Below the pieces are notes generated by a model. It was not told the origin of the DNA. It worked only from the letters and a program-made list of their open reading frames with translations, and made no database searches. A program made the translations under genes and the position numbers. DNA of 64,000 nucleotides from Firmicutes bacterium HGW-Firmicutes-1 (GTDB lineage: Bacteria > Bacillota > Clostridia > Lachnospirales > Vallitaleaceae): contig PHAG01000005.1 in NCBI GenBank assembly GCA_002841625.1, forward strand, positions 62,001 through 126,000, read 5' to 3'. Below are positions 14,722-23,625 of the stretch, one piece after another; position 1 is the stretch's first letter, and every line of letters starts with the position of its first letter.

Positions 14722-16313
14722 TGTCTTTGTTTTGGCTCGTACTATTGCCAATACTGATCGCAATATTAAGTTATATTATTGGGGCCACTAAGTCGAAGTA
14801 CTTTATTTTGGTTTTTCAAGCCTTCTTTTTTATCATGGCTTTTATAAATTTCAATACGATTAAGCACCAAGGGGCTATCGTTGAAAACCTAGGTGATTTT
14901 CCACAAGGAATTGGAATTACACTTTATTGTGATAACATTGCGTCAGTACTCATACTCTTAAATATTTTTTTGTTTTCAGGTATGATTTTGTTTAGTATTC
15001 ATAAAGAGTATATGAACAAGCTGTTCCTTTTACTATTTTTAATATTGCAAGGGCTATTGAATGGTATTTTTCTGTCCAATGATTTATTTAATCTCTATGT
15101 TTTGATTGATCTTGCAACAATTGTTGTCAGCATATTAATTATGTTTAAAAAGGACAGTCGCTCCATTTACGATGGCATGATTTATTTGCTTGTAAATATT
15201 GTTGCTATGTTGTTCTTTTTGCTAGGAGTAGGATACATTTATAAAATTTTTGGTGTATTAGATATGACTTTAATTCATGAAAGAATGGCACAAGTAACTG
15301 ATGCAAATGTTTTAATACTACCGTATTGCTTCCTTATGACTGCAGTTGGCTTAAAAGCGGCAATTATGCCATTGTTTAGCTGGCTTCCAAGAGCGCATGG
15401 AACACCCTCTGCCCCATCTGTTGTATCAGCAATTCTATCTGGATTGTACGTTAAGGGGGGCTTATATTTATTTATTAGAATACAGGATATGTTTCAACCA
15501 TACCTGGATACACAAAATTTGTTTTTAATATTAGGGTTTTTTACAGCAATTGTTGGATTCATAATTGCCCTTTCCCAAACCGATATAAAATTAATTCTCG
15601 CATACCATACAGTGAGTCAAATTGGATTAATCATCTTTGGATTGTCAATTGGTAATATAGATAGTTATTGGGGGAGTATTTATCACATTTTAAATCATGC
15701 GATATTTAAATCAGTTTTGTTTTTAACAGCAGGAATTATAATTGAGGTCTATCAAACACGAGATATTCGTCAAATACATGGTGTTTTTCAACGGATGCCG
15801 TTTGTAGCTACTGTTACTATAATTGCGATTCTTGGTATTACTGGGGCACCGCTTTTTAATGGCAGTATTTCTAAATACTTAATTCATAGGGGTACCACAA
15901 GTATTCTTGAATATGGTTTGATTATAATTAACTTAGGGACGGTCATATCTTTTGTGAAATATAGCTCAATGTTTAAAGGCCAGATTGGTGAAGCTGTTCA
16001 TAAAATTCCATTAAACCAAAAGATAGTTACTTTTTTTCTTGCTAGCATCTGTTTTAGCGGAGGAATTTTTGGTTCTAGGATGATTCAGTATTTATTTAAT
16101 ATTACGGTTACCGTTTCTTTTTCTGGGTATGTTCAAAAGTCAGTAGTTTATATATTGAGCTTGGTAGTTGGGTATCTTTTTTACAAATATATTTACAGGC
16201 ACATTCCCCTATTTAAAAAAATACGTGATATTGAATTAAGCTTTCCGTCTATTTGCTTATCTATCGTGGTCTTTTTCTCGGGGCTTCTAGTATTTATGCT
16301 GATTACCGCCTAA
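14718..16313 (+). CDS. mrpD: Na+/H+ antiporter subunit D (MrpD/MbhH-like, NuoL/M/N homologue)
   Basis: This 531-residue proton-translocating subunit has about 14 helices and is related to NuoL/M/N. LFNLYVLIDLATIVVS contains the early conserved acidic residue region. AAIMPLFSWLPRAHGTPSAP (about 216-235) is the classic K/WLPxAHxxAP proton channel motif, and SQTDIKLILAYHTVSQIGLI the antiporter core. It is the only NuoL-like subunit of the operon, because the MrpA half is absent. AGGTGAGGAGG precedes the start. It is the last gene of the operon; the next gene has its own promoter. Confidence 0.93.
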   Translation: MMSLFWLVLLPILIAILSYIIGATKSKYFILVFQAFFFIMAFINFNTIKHQGAIVENLGDFPQGIGITLYCDNIASVLILLNIFLFSGMILFSIHKEYMNKLFLLLFLILQGLLNGIFLSNDLFNLYVLIDLATIVVSILIMFKKDSRSIYDGMIYLLVNIVAMLFFLLGVGYIYKIFGVLDMTLIHERMAQVTDANVLILPYCFLMTAVGLKAAIMPLFSWLPRAHGTPSAPSVVSAILSGLYVKGGLYLFIRIQDMFQPYLDTQNLFLILGFFTAIVGFIIALSQTDIKLILAYHTVSQIGLIIFGLSIGNIDSYWGSIYHILNHAIFKSVLFLTAGIIIEVYQTRDIRQIHGVFQRMPFVATVTIIAILGITGAPLFNGSISKYLIHRGTTSILEYGLIIINLGTVISFVKYSSMFKGQIGEAVHKIPLNQKIVTFFLASICFSGGIFGSRMIQYLFNITVTVSFSGYVQKSVVYILSLVVGYLFYKYIYRHIPLFKKIRDIELSFPSICLSIVVFFSGLLVFMLITA

Positions 16314-16331
16314 CAAGATGAGTGCTTTTTC

Positions 16332-16360
16332 TTTTCAAATCTAAATATAAATGGTATAAT
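16332..16360 (+). promoter_or_regulatory. Promoter of the EAL gene
   Basis: TTTTCA (16332-16337) and TATAAT (16355-16360) are 17 bp apart, with the start codon 63 bp downstream. The -35 is weak. Confidence 0.5.
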
Positions 16361-16423
16361 TTCAAATAGGTCTATATTACTATATATTTACCTACGATAA
16401 ATGCCTCATAGGATGGTGATATT

Positions 16424-18976
16424 TTGAAAAAAGCAATCATGATATTGTCAATCATATTGACTTTGTTGATGATTTTACCAGTTTTAAGTAGAGTGAACAA
16501 CACGAATGAAACTAAAAATGTCCTGGTAATCCATTCCTATCATAAGGGCTTATCATGGACAGATGAATTTCAACGAGGAATTGAAGAAGAGTTGCAGCTT
16601 GATCATGTCGAGATTATGGTTGAATATATGGATTGTTATCGATATCATCATCCTAGTTATTATGAAGAGCTCTTCAACTTTTATTTGCAAAAATACAATC
16701 ACGACAAAATAGATGTTGTTATTATAACTGATAATAATGCTTATGATTTTTTGAAATTATATCATGATCAATTGTTTGTAGATGTCCCTATTGTTTTTGC
16801 AGGTGTTAACAACTTTACTAAAGAAGATTTGTTTCATGAAAATATAACAGGGATTGTTCAAAATGCTTATCAAGAAGAAATGATAAACTTGATTTTGAGC
16901 CTTGATAAAGATATAGATACAATTTTACTTTCGGGTTCTAATTCTGCAACTGCAATAGCAGATGCAGAGGTTTTAATAAGAGTTGGAGAAAGTAAATATA
17001 AATCAATTCGATTTGATAGTATGTTAACTGAAACCTTTGAGGAGCAGATTGAAGCAATTAAATTATATGGCACAGAGGTTGCAATTATCGCTTCAGGAAC
17101 AATGAGAGATAAAAATGGAATATTTCTTGATCATACAATGTTTTCATCAAGATTAATAGAAGAAACAGGAAAACCAGTTTATGCAATGGCAACAGCTTAT
17201 ATCGTGGAGGGTGGTGCAATTGGTGGAGTAGCAGCTGACTCTTATGTAGATGGAAAGATAGCCGCAAATTATGCTGCAATGATCTTGAAGGGTAAGGCTA
17301 TATCAGAACTGCCAATTATTGAAGATCCTAAAGCATATAATATATTTGATTATAATCGTCTGAAACAATTTAACATTGATATGGATATGCTGCCAGAGGA
17401 TAGTATCATTCTAAATGGTCCATCCATGAAGCTATTAGTAGATAAAAAGCACGTTAATTTAGTTGTTATTGTAATTGTTTTGATGGGTATACTTATTATC
17501 GGATTCATTGCTAATAGTATTAGACAGAAAAAAGCAGAAAGAATCATTATGGAAACAAAGAGGAAGCTTAGGCAGAACAATTTTGAATTAGAAGCAAGTA
17601 ATAAGTTCTTATTAGATAGTAAAGAAAAATTAAATAAGCAATTTGATGAATTAGCAGAAAAAAACGCGCACATAGAATTTTTAGCTTATTATGATTCCTT
17701 AACTCGTTTAATGAAAAGAGATATGTTATGTAATACATTATCAGAAATTATTGAAGCAAATAACAGAGAAAGCTTTTGTATATATGACATTGATATTATT
17801 AATTTAAAAACAATAAATGATACTTATGGCCATGACATTGGAAATGAAGTATTAAGTAGCATAGCAAAAAAACTAGCATCTTGCTACAAAGGCGATGATT
17901 TTCTGTTTGGAGCTCATCATAGTGAATTTATCGTTGTAGATTTTTCAGTAATTGATATTGAAGAAATGATTGCCAGGGCTCAAGAATTCATTAGCTGTAT
18001 TAAGAGTGATTTTAAGATTAAAAATAAAGAGATTGAATTAGAAATCGGTATTGGTATTTCGGGGTATCCAATACATGGTAAAGATGCTACTAGTCTATTG
18101 AAAAATGCTAATATCGCCTTGCTTGAAGCAAATAAAAACGGAAAAAACACAGTATGTCTTTATCAAGAAATTTTTTATGATAATATCATGAATCGATTAA
18201 ACTTGGAAAAGCAACTTAAGATGGCTTTGGTTAATGAAGAATTTGAATTGTTTTATCAACCGAAGATTGATACAAATAATTGCGATATAGTAGGCTGTGA
18301 AGCTTTGATTAGATGGCATCATCCAGATGGTAGTCTTGTTTTTCCGGGTAAGTTTATAGATATTGCCGAGGAGAGTGGACTGATTATTGACATTGGTGAA
18401 TGGGTTATTATGCAAGCGTGTAGGCAAATTAAGGAGTGGAAGGCAATGGGAATTCACTTAACGGTATCTGTAAATGTTTCAGCCAGACAACTAATTGGAA
18501 GTAGTATATTAGATGTTGTAAAAAATGCAATTTCAACTTACAATATTGATCCTAAGTTACTCGAACTTGAAATTACAGAGTCGGTAATGATGCAGGATAT
18601 TGGGCGTAATGCAAAGATAATGGATGAATTGAAAAAGTTAAATATAGGAATTGCTTTAGATGACTTTGGAACAGGCTATTCATCCATGAGTTATATCAAA
18701 GAATTGCCCCTTACAAAGCTTAAAATTGATAAATCATTTATAGATAATATAGAAGAAAAAGCACAAAGAGAAATCATTAAATCTATTATTGTGCTTGGAC
18801 AAGCATTGAATTTTATTATTAATATTGAAGGTGTAGAGCGAGCAGAACAATTTAAAATTTTACAAGAATATAAGGCAGATGAAGTTCAAGGCTTCTTATT
18901 TAGCAAAGCAATTCCAAAGGATGAGATTCCAAAATTTATTGAGTCTTTCAATCATAATTTCAAGCATCTATATTGA
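16424..18976 (+). CDS. ABC-substrate-binding-like sensor with degenerate GGDEF and EAL phosphodiesterase domain
   Basis: This 850-residue membrane protein probably hydrolyses c-di-GMP. After an N-terminal helix (5-22), residues 32-330 resemble the ABC_sub_bind periplasmic fold (NVLVIHSYHKGLSWTDEFQ, VPIVFAGVNN). TM2 is at 345-365 and a coiled coil at 368-418. The GGDEF domain (about 420-580) is degenerate: AHHSEF (497-502) replaces GGDEF, so it is unlikely to make c-di-GMP and may bind GTP. The EAL domain (590-850) keeps EALIRW (626-631), the NVSARQL and ELEITES strands, and LDDFGTGYSSM, so it should be active. A predicted exported sensor controlling an EAL is known architecture; the ligand is unknown. 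Its own promoter lies at 16332. Confidence 0.9.
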   Translation: MKKAIMILSIILTLLMILPVLSRVNNTNETKNVLVIHSYHKGLSWTDEFQRGIEEELQLDHVEIMVEYMDCYRYHHPSYYEELFNFYLQKYNHDKIDVVIITDNNAYDFLKLYHDQLFVDVPIVFAGVNNFTKEDLFHENITGIVQNAYQEEMINLILSLDKDIDTILLSGSNSATAIADAEVLIRVGESKYKSIRFDSMLTETFEEQIEAIKLYGTEVAIIASGTMRDKNGIFLDHTMFSSRLIEETGKPVYAMATAYIVEGGAIGGVAADSYVDGKIAANYAAMILKGKAISELPIIEDPKAYNIFDYNRLKQFNIDMDMLPEDSIILNGPSMKLLVDKKHVNLVVIVIVLMGILIIGFIANSIRQKKAERIIMETKRKLRQNNFELEASNKFLLDSKEKLNKQFDELAEKNAHIEFLAYYDSLTRLMKRDMLCNTLSEIIEANNRESFCIYDIDIINLKTINDTYGHDIGNEVLSSIAKKLASCYKGDDFLFGAHHSEFIVVDFSVIDIEEMIARAQEFISCIKSDFKIKNKEIELEIGIGISGYPIHGKDATSLLKNANIALLEANKNGKNTVCLYQEIFYDNIMNRLNLEKQLKMALVNEEFELFYQPKIDTNNCDIVGCEALIRWHHPDGSLVFPGKFIDIAEESGLIIDIGEWVIMQACRQIKEWKAMGIHLTVSVNVSARQLIGSSILDVVKNAISTYNIDPKLLELEITESVMMQDIGRNAKIMDELKKLNIGIALDDFGTGYSSMSYIKELPLTKLKIDKSFIDNIEEKAQREIIKSIIVLGQALNFIINIEGVERAEQFKILQEYKADEVQGFLFSKAIPKDEIPKFIESFNHNFKHLY

Positions 18977-19159
18977 GGTAGCTACATAGTATAAGGACTA
19001 TAGATTTGAATTATTATTTAAATAGGTTTTCTAAATATTGACTCTACTAGTCGGTTATATTAATCTAAAAGTTGCTTGCAGAACCGTGGAAATCACTTAG
19101 TTCTGTATTGAGCTGAATTTAGGGTAATTTGCCGTATGGTAAAAAATCTCATATGTGTA

Positions 19160-19188
19160 TTGACATTATAGAGTGTAAATTATATAAT
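19160..19188 (+). promoter_or_regulatory. Perfect consensus promoter in the gap before the glycan operon
   Basis: TTGACA (19160-19165) and TATAAT (19183-19188) are both exact consensus hexamers at exactly 17 bp. No convincing coding start lies just downstream. The expected start site is near 19195. Confidence 0.8.
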
Positions 19189-19194
19189 TATAAT

Positions 19195-19332
19195 GGAATT
19201 TGTCTAATCATGAGGCATCTAATATATAATTTTAGATGGATTAGTAAATTTGAACGAAATTGGGGCTTTAATGAGAGGGCAAAGCAATATTGGCTATATT
19301 GCTTTGCTTAATGTTAAGTTGTTAACATTTTT
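19195..19332 (+). ncRNA. Candidate small RNA or leader RNA upstream of the glycan operon
   Basis: The 606-bp gap between the EAL gene and the first glycosyltransferase holds no convincing gene. Downstream of the consensus promoter there are three stem-loops. First is a bulged hairpin, CTAATC (19204-19209) and CATCTAA (19216-19222) pairing with TTAGATG (19232-19238) and GATTAG (19239-19244), with ATGAGG left as a one-sided bulge. Second is a perfect 12-bp stem, 19279-19290 with 19296-19307. Third is AATGTTAA (19310-19317) with TTAACATT (19322-19329), ending in TTTTT as a terminator would. I recognise no known riboswitch. It may be a free ~135-nt RNA or an attenuated leader for the operon. The rest of the gap (18977-19159, 19333-19581) shows nothing I can name. 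Confidence 0.45.
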
Positions 19333-19581
19333 GGGGTATATTTTTGTACACCCTTTTTGTCGTACGTCTTGCATTCCTATCTAGAAGTCCTAAGTAAAAT
19401 CCCATTATTTAAATATCAAGAATATAAATTTAATTAGAGAGTATGAATTCTGTTTTTTAAGCATGCATAATTATGACGATGGAGTGCTTTATTCCGATTG
19501 TTTATATGCTTGGGTAAGTGTGAAAATGTAGTTATCAAGCAATTTACGAACGAATACTATTAGAAATGAGGTAGTGACAAG

Positions 19582-20664
19582 GTGCAAAAAAGTATATCCG
19601 AAAAGTTTATATTAATTCTATCTCAAAGAGATATTTCTCATCCAGCAGCCGGTGGTGCTGAGAAGTATTTACACAAAGCCATAAGTGTATTAGCTGAAAA
19701 GGAAAAGATTATACATTTAGGCTGTGCTTTTGATGGCTGCAAGAAAGAAGAAATAATAGATGGTGTTCAATATGTGAGGCATGGTAAAAATTTATTTACT
19801 GTCATTTTTTATGGAATAAAATTTTATCTACATAATCGCAGACAGGTGCTAATGGTAATTGACCATTCCAACACACATCAATTCTTTACTTTTTTATGGG
19901 TAAGAAAGAAAAGGGTGTTTTTTATCCATCAGCTGGCCCTAGACATATGGCCATATTACTTCGGTAAAATAGGGAACATTTTTTGGGTTTTAGAAGAGCT
20001 ATTAATACGCTTGAGTCGAGGAAGAGCAATAACAGTTTCAGAATCAACAAAAAATGACCTAGCTTCTAGAAAGTTCAAGGAAATATATGTTGTACCTGAA
20101 GGCAATGACATCGTTTGTCATGAGTTACCATCAGACGAATCAAAGCAAGATTACTTACTTTATGTTGGAAGGATGGTACCCTATAAAAGGGTTGAGGATG
20201 CCATCTTGGTTGCTGCTAAGTTAGAGAAAAAATTAATTATCATTGGCAGGGGACCAAAGAAGTATACGGATTTTTTGAAAGTGTATGCAGAAAAGGTACA
20301 GGCTGATTGTGAATTCTTAGGGTTTATTTCAAAAGAAGAAAAAACTCAAAGAATGAAGGATGCCTACCTATTACTGATGCCATCTATTCGTGAAGGATGG
20401 GGGTTGGTTATTACAGAAAGTAGTAATCTTGGAACGCCATCCGTAGTTTACAATGTAAATGGAGTTATTGAGGCTGTAAATTACGGAAAGGCAGGATATA
20501 TTGCTAAGAATATGAGTGTGGAAGGAATGCTGGAGGTGATTCGTGACATCACGCCAGAAGGCTACAAGAAAATAAGGGAAGATGCATTTGATTATTCTCT
20601 TAAATTTACTTGGGAGCAGACTGCACAAATATTTGCTGACACTATTCATTCGATTCTACAGTAA
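19582..20664 (+). CDS. Glycosyltransferase family 4 (GT-B) protein
   Basis: This 360-residue GT-B retaining glycosyltransferase opens the surface-glycan operon. The N-terminal domain has HPAAGGAEKYLHKAI (about 15-29), the acceptor-side glycine loop of GT4. The C-terminal nucleotide-sugar domain has LLYVGRMVPYKRVEDAI (about 192-208) and REGWGLVITESSNLGTPSVV, the E-x7-E motif. Sugar specificity cannot be read. It has no signal peptide and is probably peripheral on the cytoplasmic face. The start is GTG 19582 with GAGGTAG upstream. The next gene begins 13 bp after its stop. Confidence 0.9.
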   Translation: MQKSISEKFILILSQRDISHPAAGGAEKYLHKAISVLAEKEKIIHLGCAFDGCKKEEIIDGVQYVRHGKNLFTVIFYGIKFYLHNRRQVLMVIDHSNTHQFFTFLWVRKKRVFFIHQLALDIWPYYFGKIGNIFWVLEELLIRLSRGRAITVSESTKNDLASRKFKEIYVVPEGNDIVCHELPSDESKQDYLLYVGRMVPYKRVEDAILVAAKLEKKLIIIGRGPKKYTDFLKVYAEKVQADCEFLGFISKEEKTQRMKDAYLLLMPSIREGWGLVITESSNLGTPSVVYNVNGVIEAVNYGKAGYIAKNMSVEGMLEVIRDITPEGYKKIREDAFDYSLKFTWEQTAQIFADTIHSILQ

Positions 20665-20677
20665 TGGGGGCATTATT

Positions 20678-21550
20678 ATGGAACAAATAAAAATCGGTGT
20701 ATTAATAACAACTTACAATGATGATAAAATTATTAACCATTCTTTATCGGCAGCGTATAAACAAAATTATGAAAATTTACTTATTGTTTGTGTTGATGAC
20801 GGATCCAAAATACCAGTTCAAAAACTGATACAATTTGAGCATGCAGAGGAACGCTTAAAAATTATTAACTTAGAGCACTCAGAGCGAGCGGTAGCAAGGC
20901 AAGCAGGTATTGATTACCTAAAATCAATGAATGTTGACTATTTCTTGTTCATTGATAGTGATATGAAGCTATCAAAAGGTTTTATTAAGAAGTCAGTAGA
21001 ATTTATTCGTGAAACAGATGTTGATGGTATTATTTATCCTGAAATTGCCTATTCCAAATCACAAAATTATTGGACTAAGGTTAAGGTATTTGAAAGAAAT
21101 TTATATCAAATACATTATGAACAATATACTTCTTCAAGCATTGAGGCGGCACGCATGTGGAAAACCACATCGTTTCTAGGTTTTGAAGAGGGACTAAAGG
21201 CATTTGAAGAAATACAACCTACATTAAAGGGCTTTGAAAACGGACAAAAAATTCTTAAAATTAAGGATGTGGCTATTTTTCACGATGAAAAACATGTAAC
21301 CTTTTTAAACTTAGTTGCAAAAAAGAAGGGCTATTTTGTAAGCATGGGCGAGCATGAAAGTGTTAAGCTGAAAAATGTTTTACCACGTTTTTATTTTTTT
21401 AGAAAGCAACTATATTATAAAGAGAATTTAATTAAATATTTATCGAAGCCACATTTATTCGCGGGAGTTGTTGTTATGTACTTATATTTAAGCTTTTTGG
21501 CATTTAGTAACTTTATTTTATTAAAGAGAGGTGTTGAAAAATGTATGTAA
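20678..21550 (+). CDS. Glycosyltransferase family 2 protein
   Basis: This GT-A glycosyltransferase of about 290 residues has the N-terminal IGVLITTYNDDKIINHSLSA nucleotide-binding strand and the metal-binding DSD in FLFIDSDMKLSKG (about 87-99). The substrate-pocket region is less conserved. A C-terminal hydrophobic helix (about 260-283: LFAGVVVMYLYLSFLAF) probably anchors it to the membrane. ATG 20678 follows GGGGG; the longer frame reaching back to 20582 overlaps the previous gene and is rejected. It overlaps the following glycosyltransferase by 10 bp, so the two are translationally coupled. Confidence 0.88.
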   Translation: MEQIKIGVLITTYNDDKIINHSLSAAYKQNYENLLIVCVDDGSKIPVQKLIQFEHAEERLKIINLEHSERAVARQAGIDYLKSMNVDYFLFIDSDMKLSKGFIKKSVEFIRETDVDGIIYPEIAYSKSQNYWTKVKVFERNLYQIHYEQYTSSSIEAARMWKTTSFLGFEEGLKAFEEIQPTLKGFENGQKILKIKDVAIFHDEKHVTFLNLVAKKKGYFVSMGEHESVKLKNVLPRFYFFRKQLYYKENLIKYLSKPHLFAGVVVMYLYLSFLAFSNFILLKRGVEKCM

Positions 21551-22473
21551 GTATCGTAATTCCCTGTTATAATGAGAGCGCAAGTTTAGAGGCTTCGGTT
21601 ACCAGTATACATCATACCGTTACGCTGTATTACGAAGTGTTTTTTAACGAATTTGAGATCATTTTGGTAGTAGAGAAATCTTCGGATAATACTCTTGAAA
21701 TTGCTAGAAAGTTAGAAACAAAGTATAAACAAGTACGCGTTCTAGAAAATGACGCCACCTATGGGAAAGGTTATTCTGTTAGAAGAGGTGTTCTTGAATC
21801 ATTAGGACAGTACATATTTGTAGTAGATGCTGATTTGCCAATTAATCTATATAAATATATTAGAATTATGATGTTATTGATTGAGGACCCAAAAGCAGCC
21901 GCTATTTACTGTACAGCTTTATGGGATAAGATAAACTTTAAAAAAAGAAAAAAGATACGAGCACTAACAAGCATAGGATTATTTATCTTAAGAAAGCTTA
22001 TTCTGAAACAAGGCGTTTCAGACTCGCAATTTGGATGTAAGCTTTATGAGGGTGATGTAGCTAGAATGTGTTTTAACGATGTAAAGGTGAATAATTTCTT
22101 GTATGAGATTTATGTTACAGACTGGATCTTATCAAAGGGCTATCATATCGATGAATGTGCGGTTTCAGTAGAAAGCTTTTCTAAAAACAGTACTGTAAAA
22201 TTATCTTCAATTGTTAATTCCTTTTTTACCTTCATGAGATACGCACTATTTGAAAGAAGGAGATTTATGAAAAAGCTATCACTTAGCAGTGTAAGAAGTT
22301 TTTTGATTGTGATTTCTATAGGACTAATAATGAGCTTTGTTCATGATGAAGCGGCATTAGCAGATAAAAAGGTAGAACTTATTATTGAATCTGAGCAGTT
22401 TTTTAATGAAGCGGTTGTACAGAATGTAGCTTACGCCTATGGAAAAAAGAAATCTCATCCATGGAAACCATAG
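21541..22473 (+). CDS. Dolichyl-phosphate-sugar synthase-like GT2 with a membrane-anchored tail
   Basis: This 310-residue GT2 starts with SIVIPCYNESASLEASVTSI. It contains RVLENDATYGKGYSVRRGVL (about 69-88) and the DAD metal motif in YIFVVDADLP, and it has SDSQFGCKLYE. These are features of DPM1/Alg5-type enzymes that load a sugar onto a polyprenyl phosphate. Such lipid-linked sugars feed GT-C transferases outside the membrane, which suits the 1,452-residue GT-C-like protein two genes on. The end is unusual: after the catalytic domain comes a basic RRRFMKK, one hydrophobic helix (LSSVRSFLIVISIGLIMSFV) and about 45 charged residues likely outside the cell. Confidence 0.85.
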   Translation: MYVSIVIPCYNESASLEASVTSIHHTVTLYYEVFFNEFEIILVVEKSSDNTLEIARKLETKYKQVRVLENDATYGKGYSVRRGVLESLGQYIFVVDADLPINLYKYIRIMMLLIEDPKAAAIYCTALWDKINFKKRKKIRALTSIGLFILRKLILKQGVSDSQFGCKLYEGDVARMCFNDVKVNNFLYEIYVTDWILSKGYHIDECAVSVESFSKNSTVKLSSIVNSFFTFMRYALFERRRFMKKLSLSSVRSFLIVISIGLIMSFVHDEAALADKKVELIIESEQFFNEAVVQNVAYAYGKKKSHPWKP

Positions 22474-22476
22474 CTT

Positions 22477-23613
22477 ATGGTAATGAAGATGTTTCCTAAT
22501 ATGAAATTTAAAATCAACAAAAATAGTATGTACATTTTATTTGACTGGTCTGCAAGTGCCATCTCCTTTTTAACACTTTGGTATATTTATAGGTCTTCTA
22601 AGGATATTGTCGAGTTAGGATATGGTGGATGGTTACTCAATGTTTTTATGACAGCATTATTTATTTCATCTGCGGCTCAATATTACGCTATGTTTCGTTC
22701 AAAAGGCATATTAAATACATATATACAGTTTGTACCAATACTAGTAATTGAAATCGTCATACTTGCTTTCGTAGTTGATTTCGAAAGCTTAATCATTATT
22801 GGTGTAGCATTGTTATCTAATGTACTATTTGCATCATTTAGAGGGCATTTACTCGGCACAAATAGAATGGCGGAGGCGGCTATTGGTAATATTGTTGAAC
22901 AATTACTTCGGTTTGCTTTTCTAGTAATATTAATTAAAAGTAATATTCAACTTTCGAAAGCTTTACTATTGAATAACTTATTAGCGTATATATGTACGAT
23001 GTTGTTTGTAGTTGTCTACGTTATAGTGATAATAGAATATAAAAGTTTTAAATTCTATTTTGATAAAGAAGTATTTTGGTATGCAATTGTTATCGCTATT
23101 ATTAATTTCATAATGAGTGGTGATATATTATCACTAAAAAATACCGCCAACATGGGTGATTTCGTTCTAGTAAAGCCGTGGGGACAGATTTTTTTGGTGC
23201 TATTGATGCCACTAATTAATATATTACTAGTAAAACTAAAGCAGAGAGAAAGTTACATAAACATACTAATTATGATTGCTATCATTTTTGTTGGCTATAT
23301 GGGAGTGGGGTTGGTTTTCGGTAACTCAATCAGCCGATTGGTTTTTGGCTTTGAAGTATCGTCCAGCTATCATATATCAGCAGTTATTCTTGAACATTTA
23401 TTCATTGGGTTCATACTTGTGTTAATGTATAAATCGTTATCTGAACGGATTTTTGAAAAAAAACTCATTATATCTATAGTATTTGGCTTAATTGTTTTGT
23501 TTACAAGCCCCATGATTGTACCAGGTATTAATTATTTTATCTTATGCCCTTTAATATTTGGTATAATTGCATTAGTTAATATGAATTGGAGCAACAAATA
23601 TCAAAAAAGCTAG
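22477..23613 (+). CDS. Polytopic membrane protein of the glycan operon, possible flippase-like
   Basis: This 378-residue protein has about ten to twelve hydrophobic helices and few charged loops. It starts 3 bp after the upstream stop and ends flush against the next gene. I see no diagnostic family motif. Its size, topology and location between glycosyltransferases suggest a Wzx/MATE-like lipid-linked glycan exporter or a truncated relative, but that is inference from context. Alternative starts (ATG 22483, 22489) lie close by. Confidence 0.6.
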   Translation: MVMKMFPNMKFKINKNSMYILFDWSASAISFLTLWYIYRSSKDIVELGYGGWLLNVFMTALFISSAAQYYAMFRSKGILNTYIQFVPILVIEIVILAFVVDFESLIIIGVALLSNVLFASFRGHLLGTNRMAEAAIGNIVEQLLRFAFLVILIKSNIQLSKALLLNNLLAYICTMLFVVVYVIVIIEYKSFKFYFDKEVFWYAIVIAIINFIMSGDILSLKNTANMGDFVLVKPWGQIFLVLLMPLINILLVKLKQRESYINILIMIAIIFVGYMGVGLVFGNSISRLVFGFEVSSSYHISAVILEHLFIGFILVLMYKSLSERIFEKKLIISIVFGLIVLFTSPMIVPGINYFILCPLIFGIIALVNMNWSNKYQKS

Positions 23614-23625
23614 GTGGATAAAAGT

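Noticed and set aside
19129-19311. A 60-codon open frame in the gap before the glycan operon
   Set aside because: It starts ahead of the consensus promoter at 19160, has no ribosome site and no recognisable domain, and overlaps the structured RNA candidate.
19333-19353. An imperfect GGGGTA/TACACCC palindrome as an operator for the glycan operon
   Set aside because: It is short and imperfect, with no promoter hexamers alongside it.
20582-20677. Upstream extension of the second glycosyltransferase
   Set aside because: It lies within the coding sequence of the preceding gene in another frame, and the GT2 fold begins right after ATG 20678.
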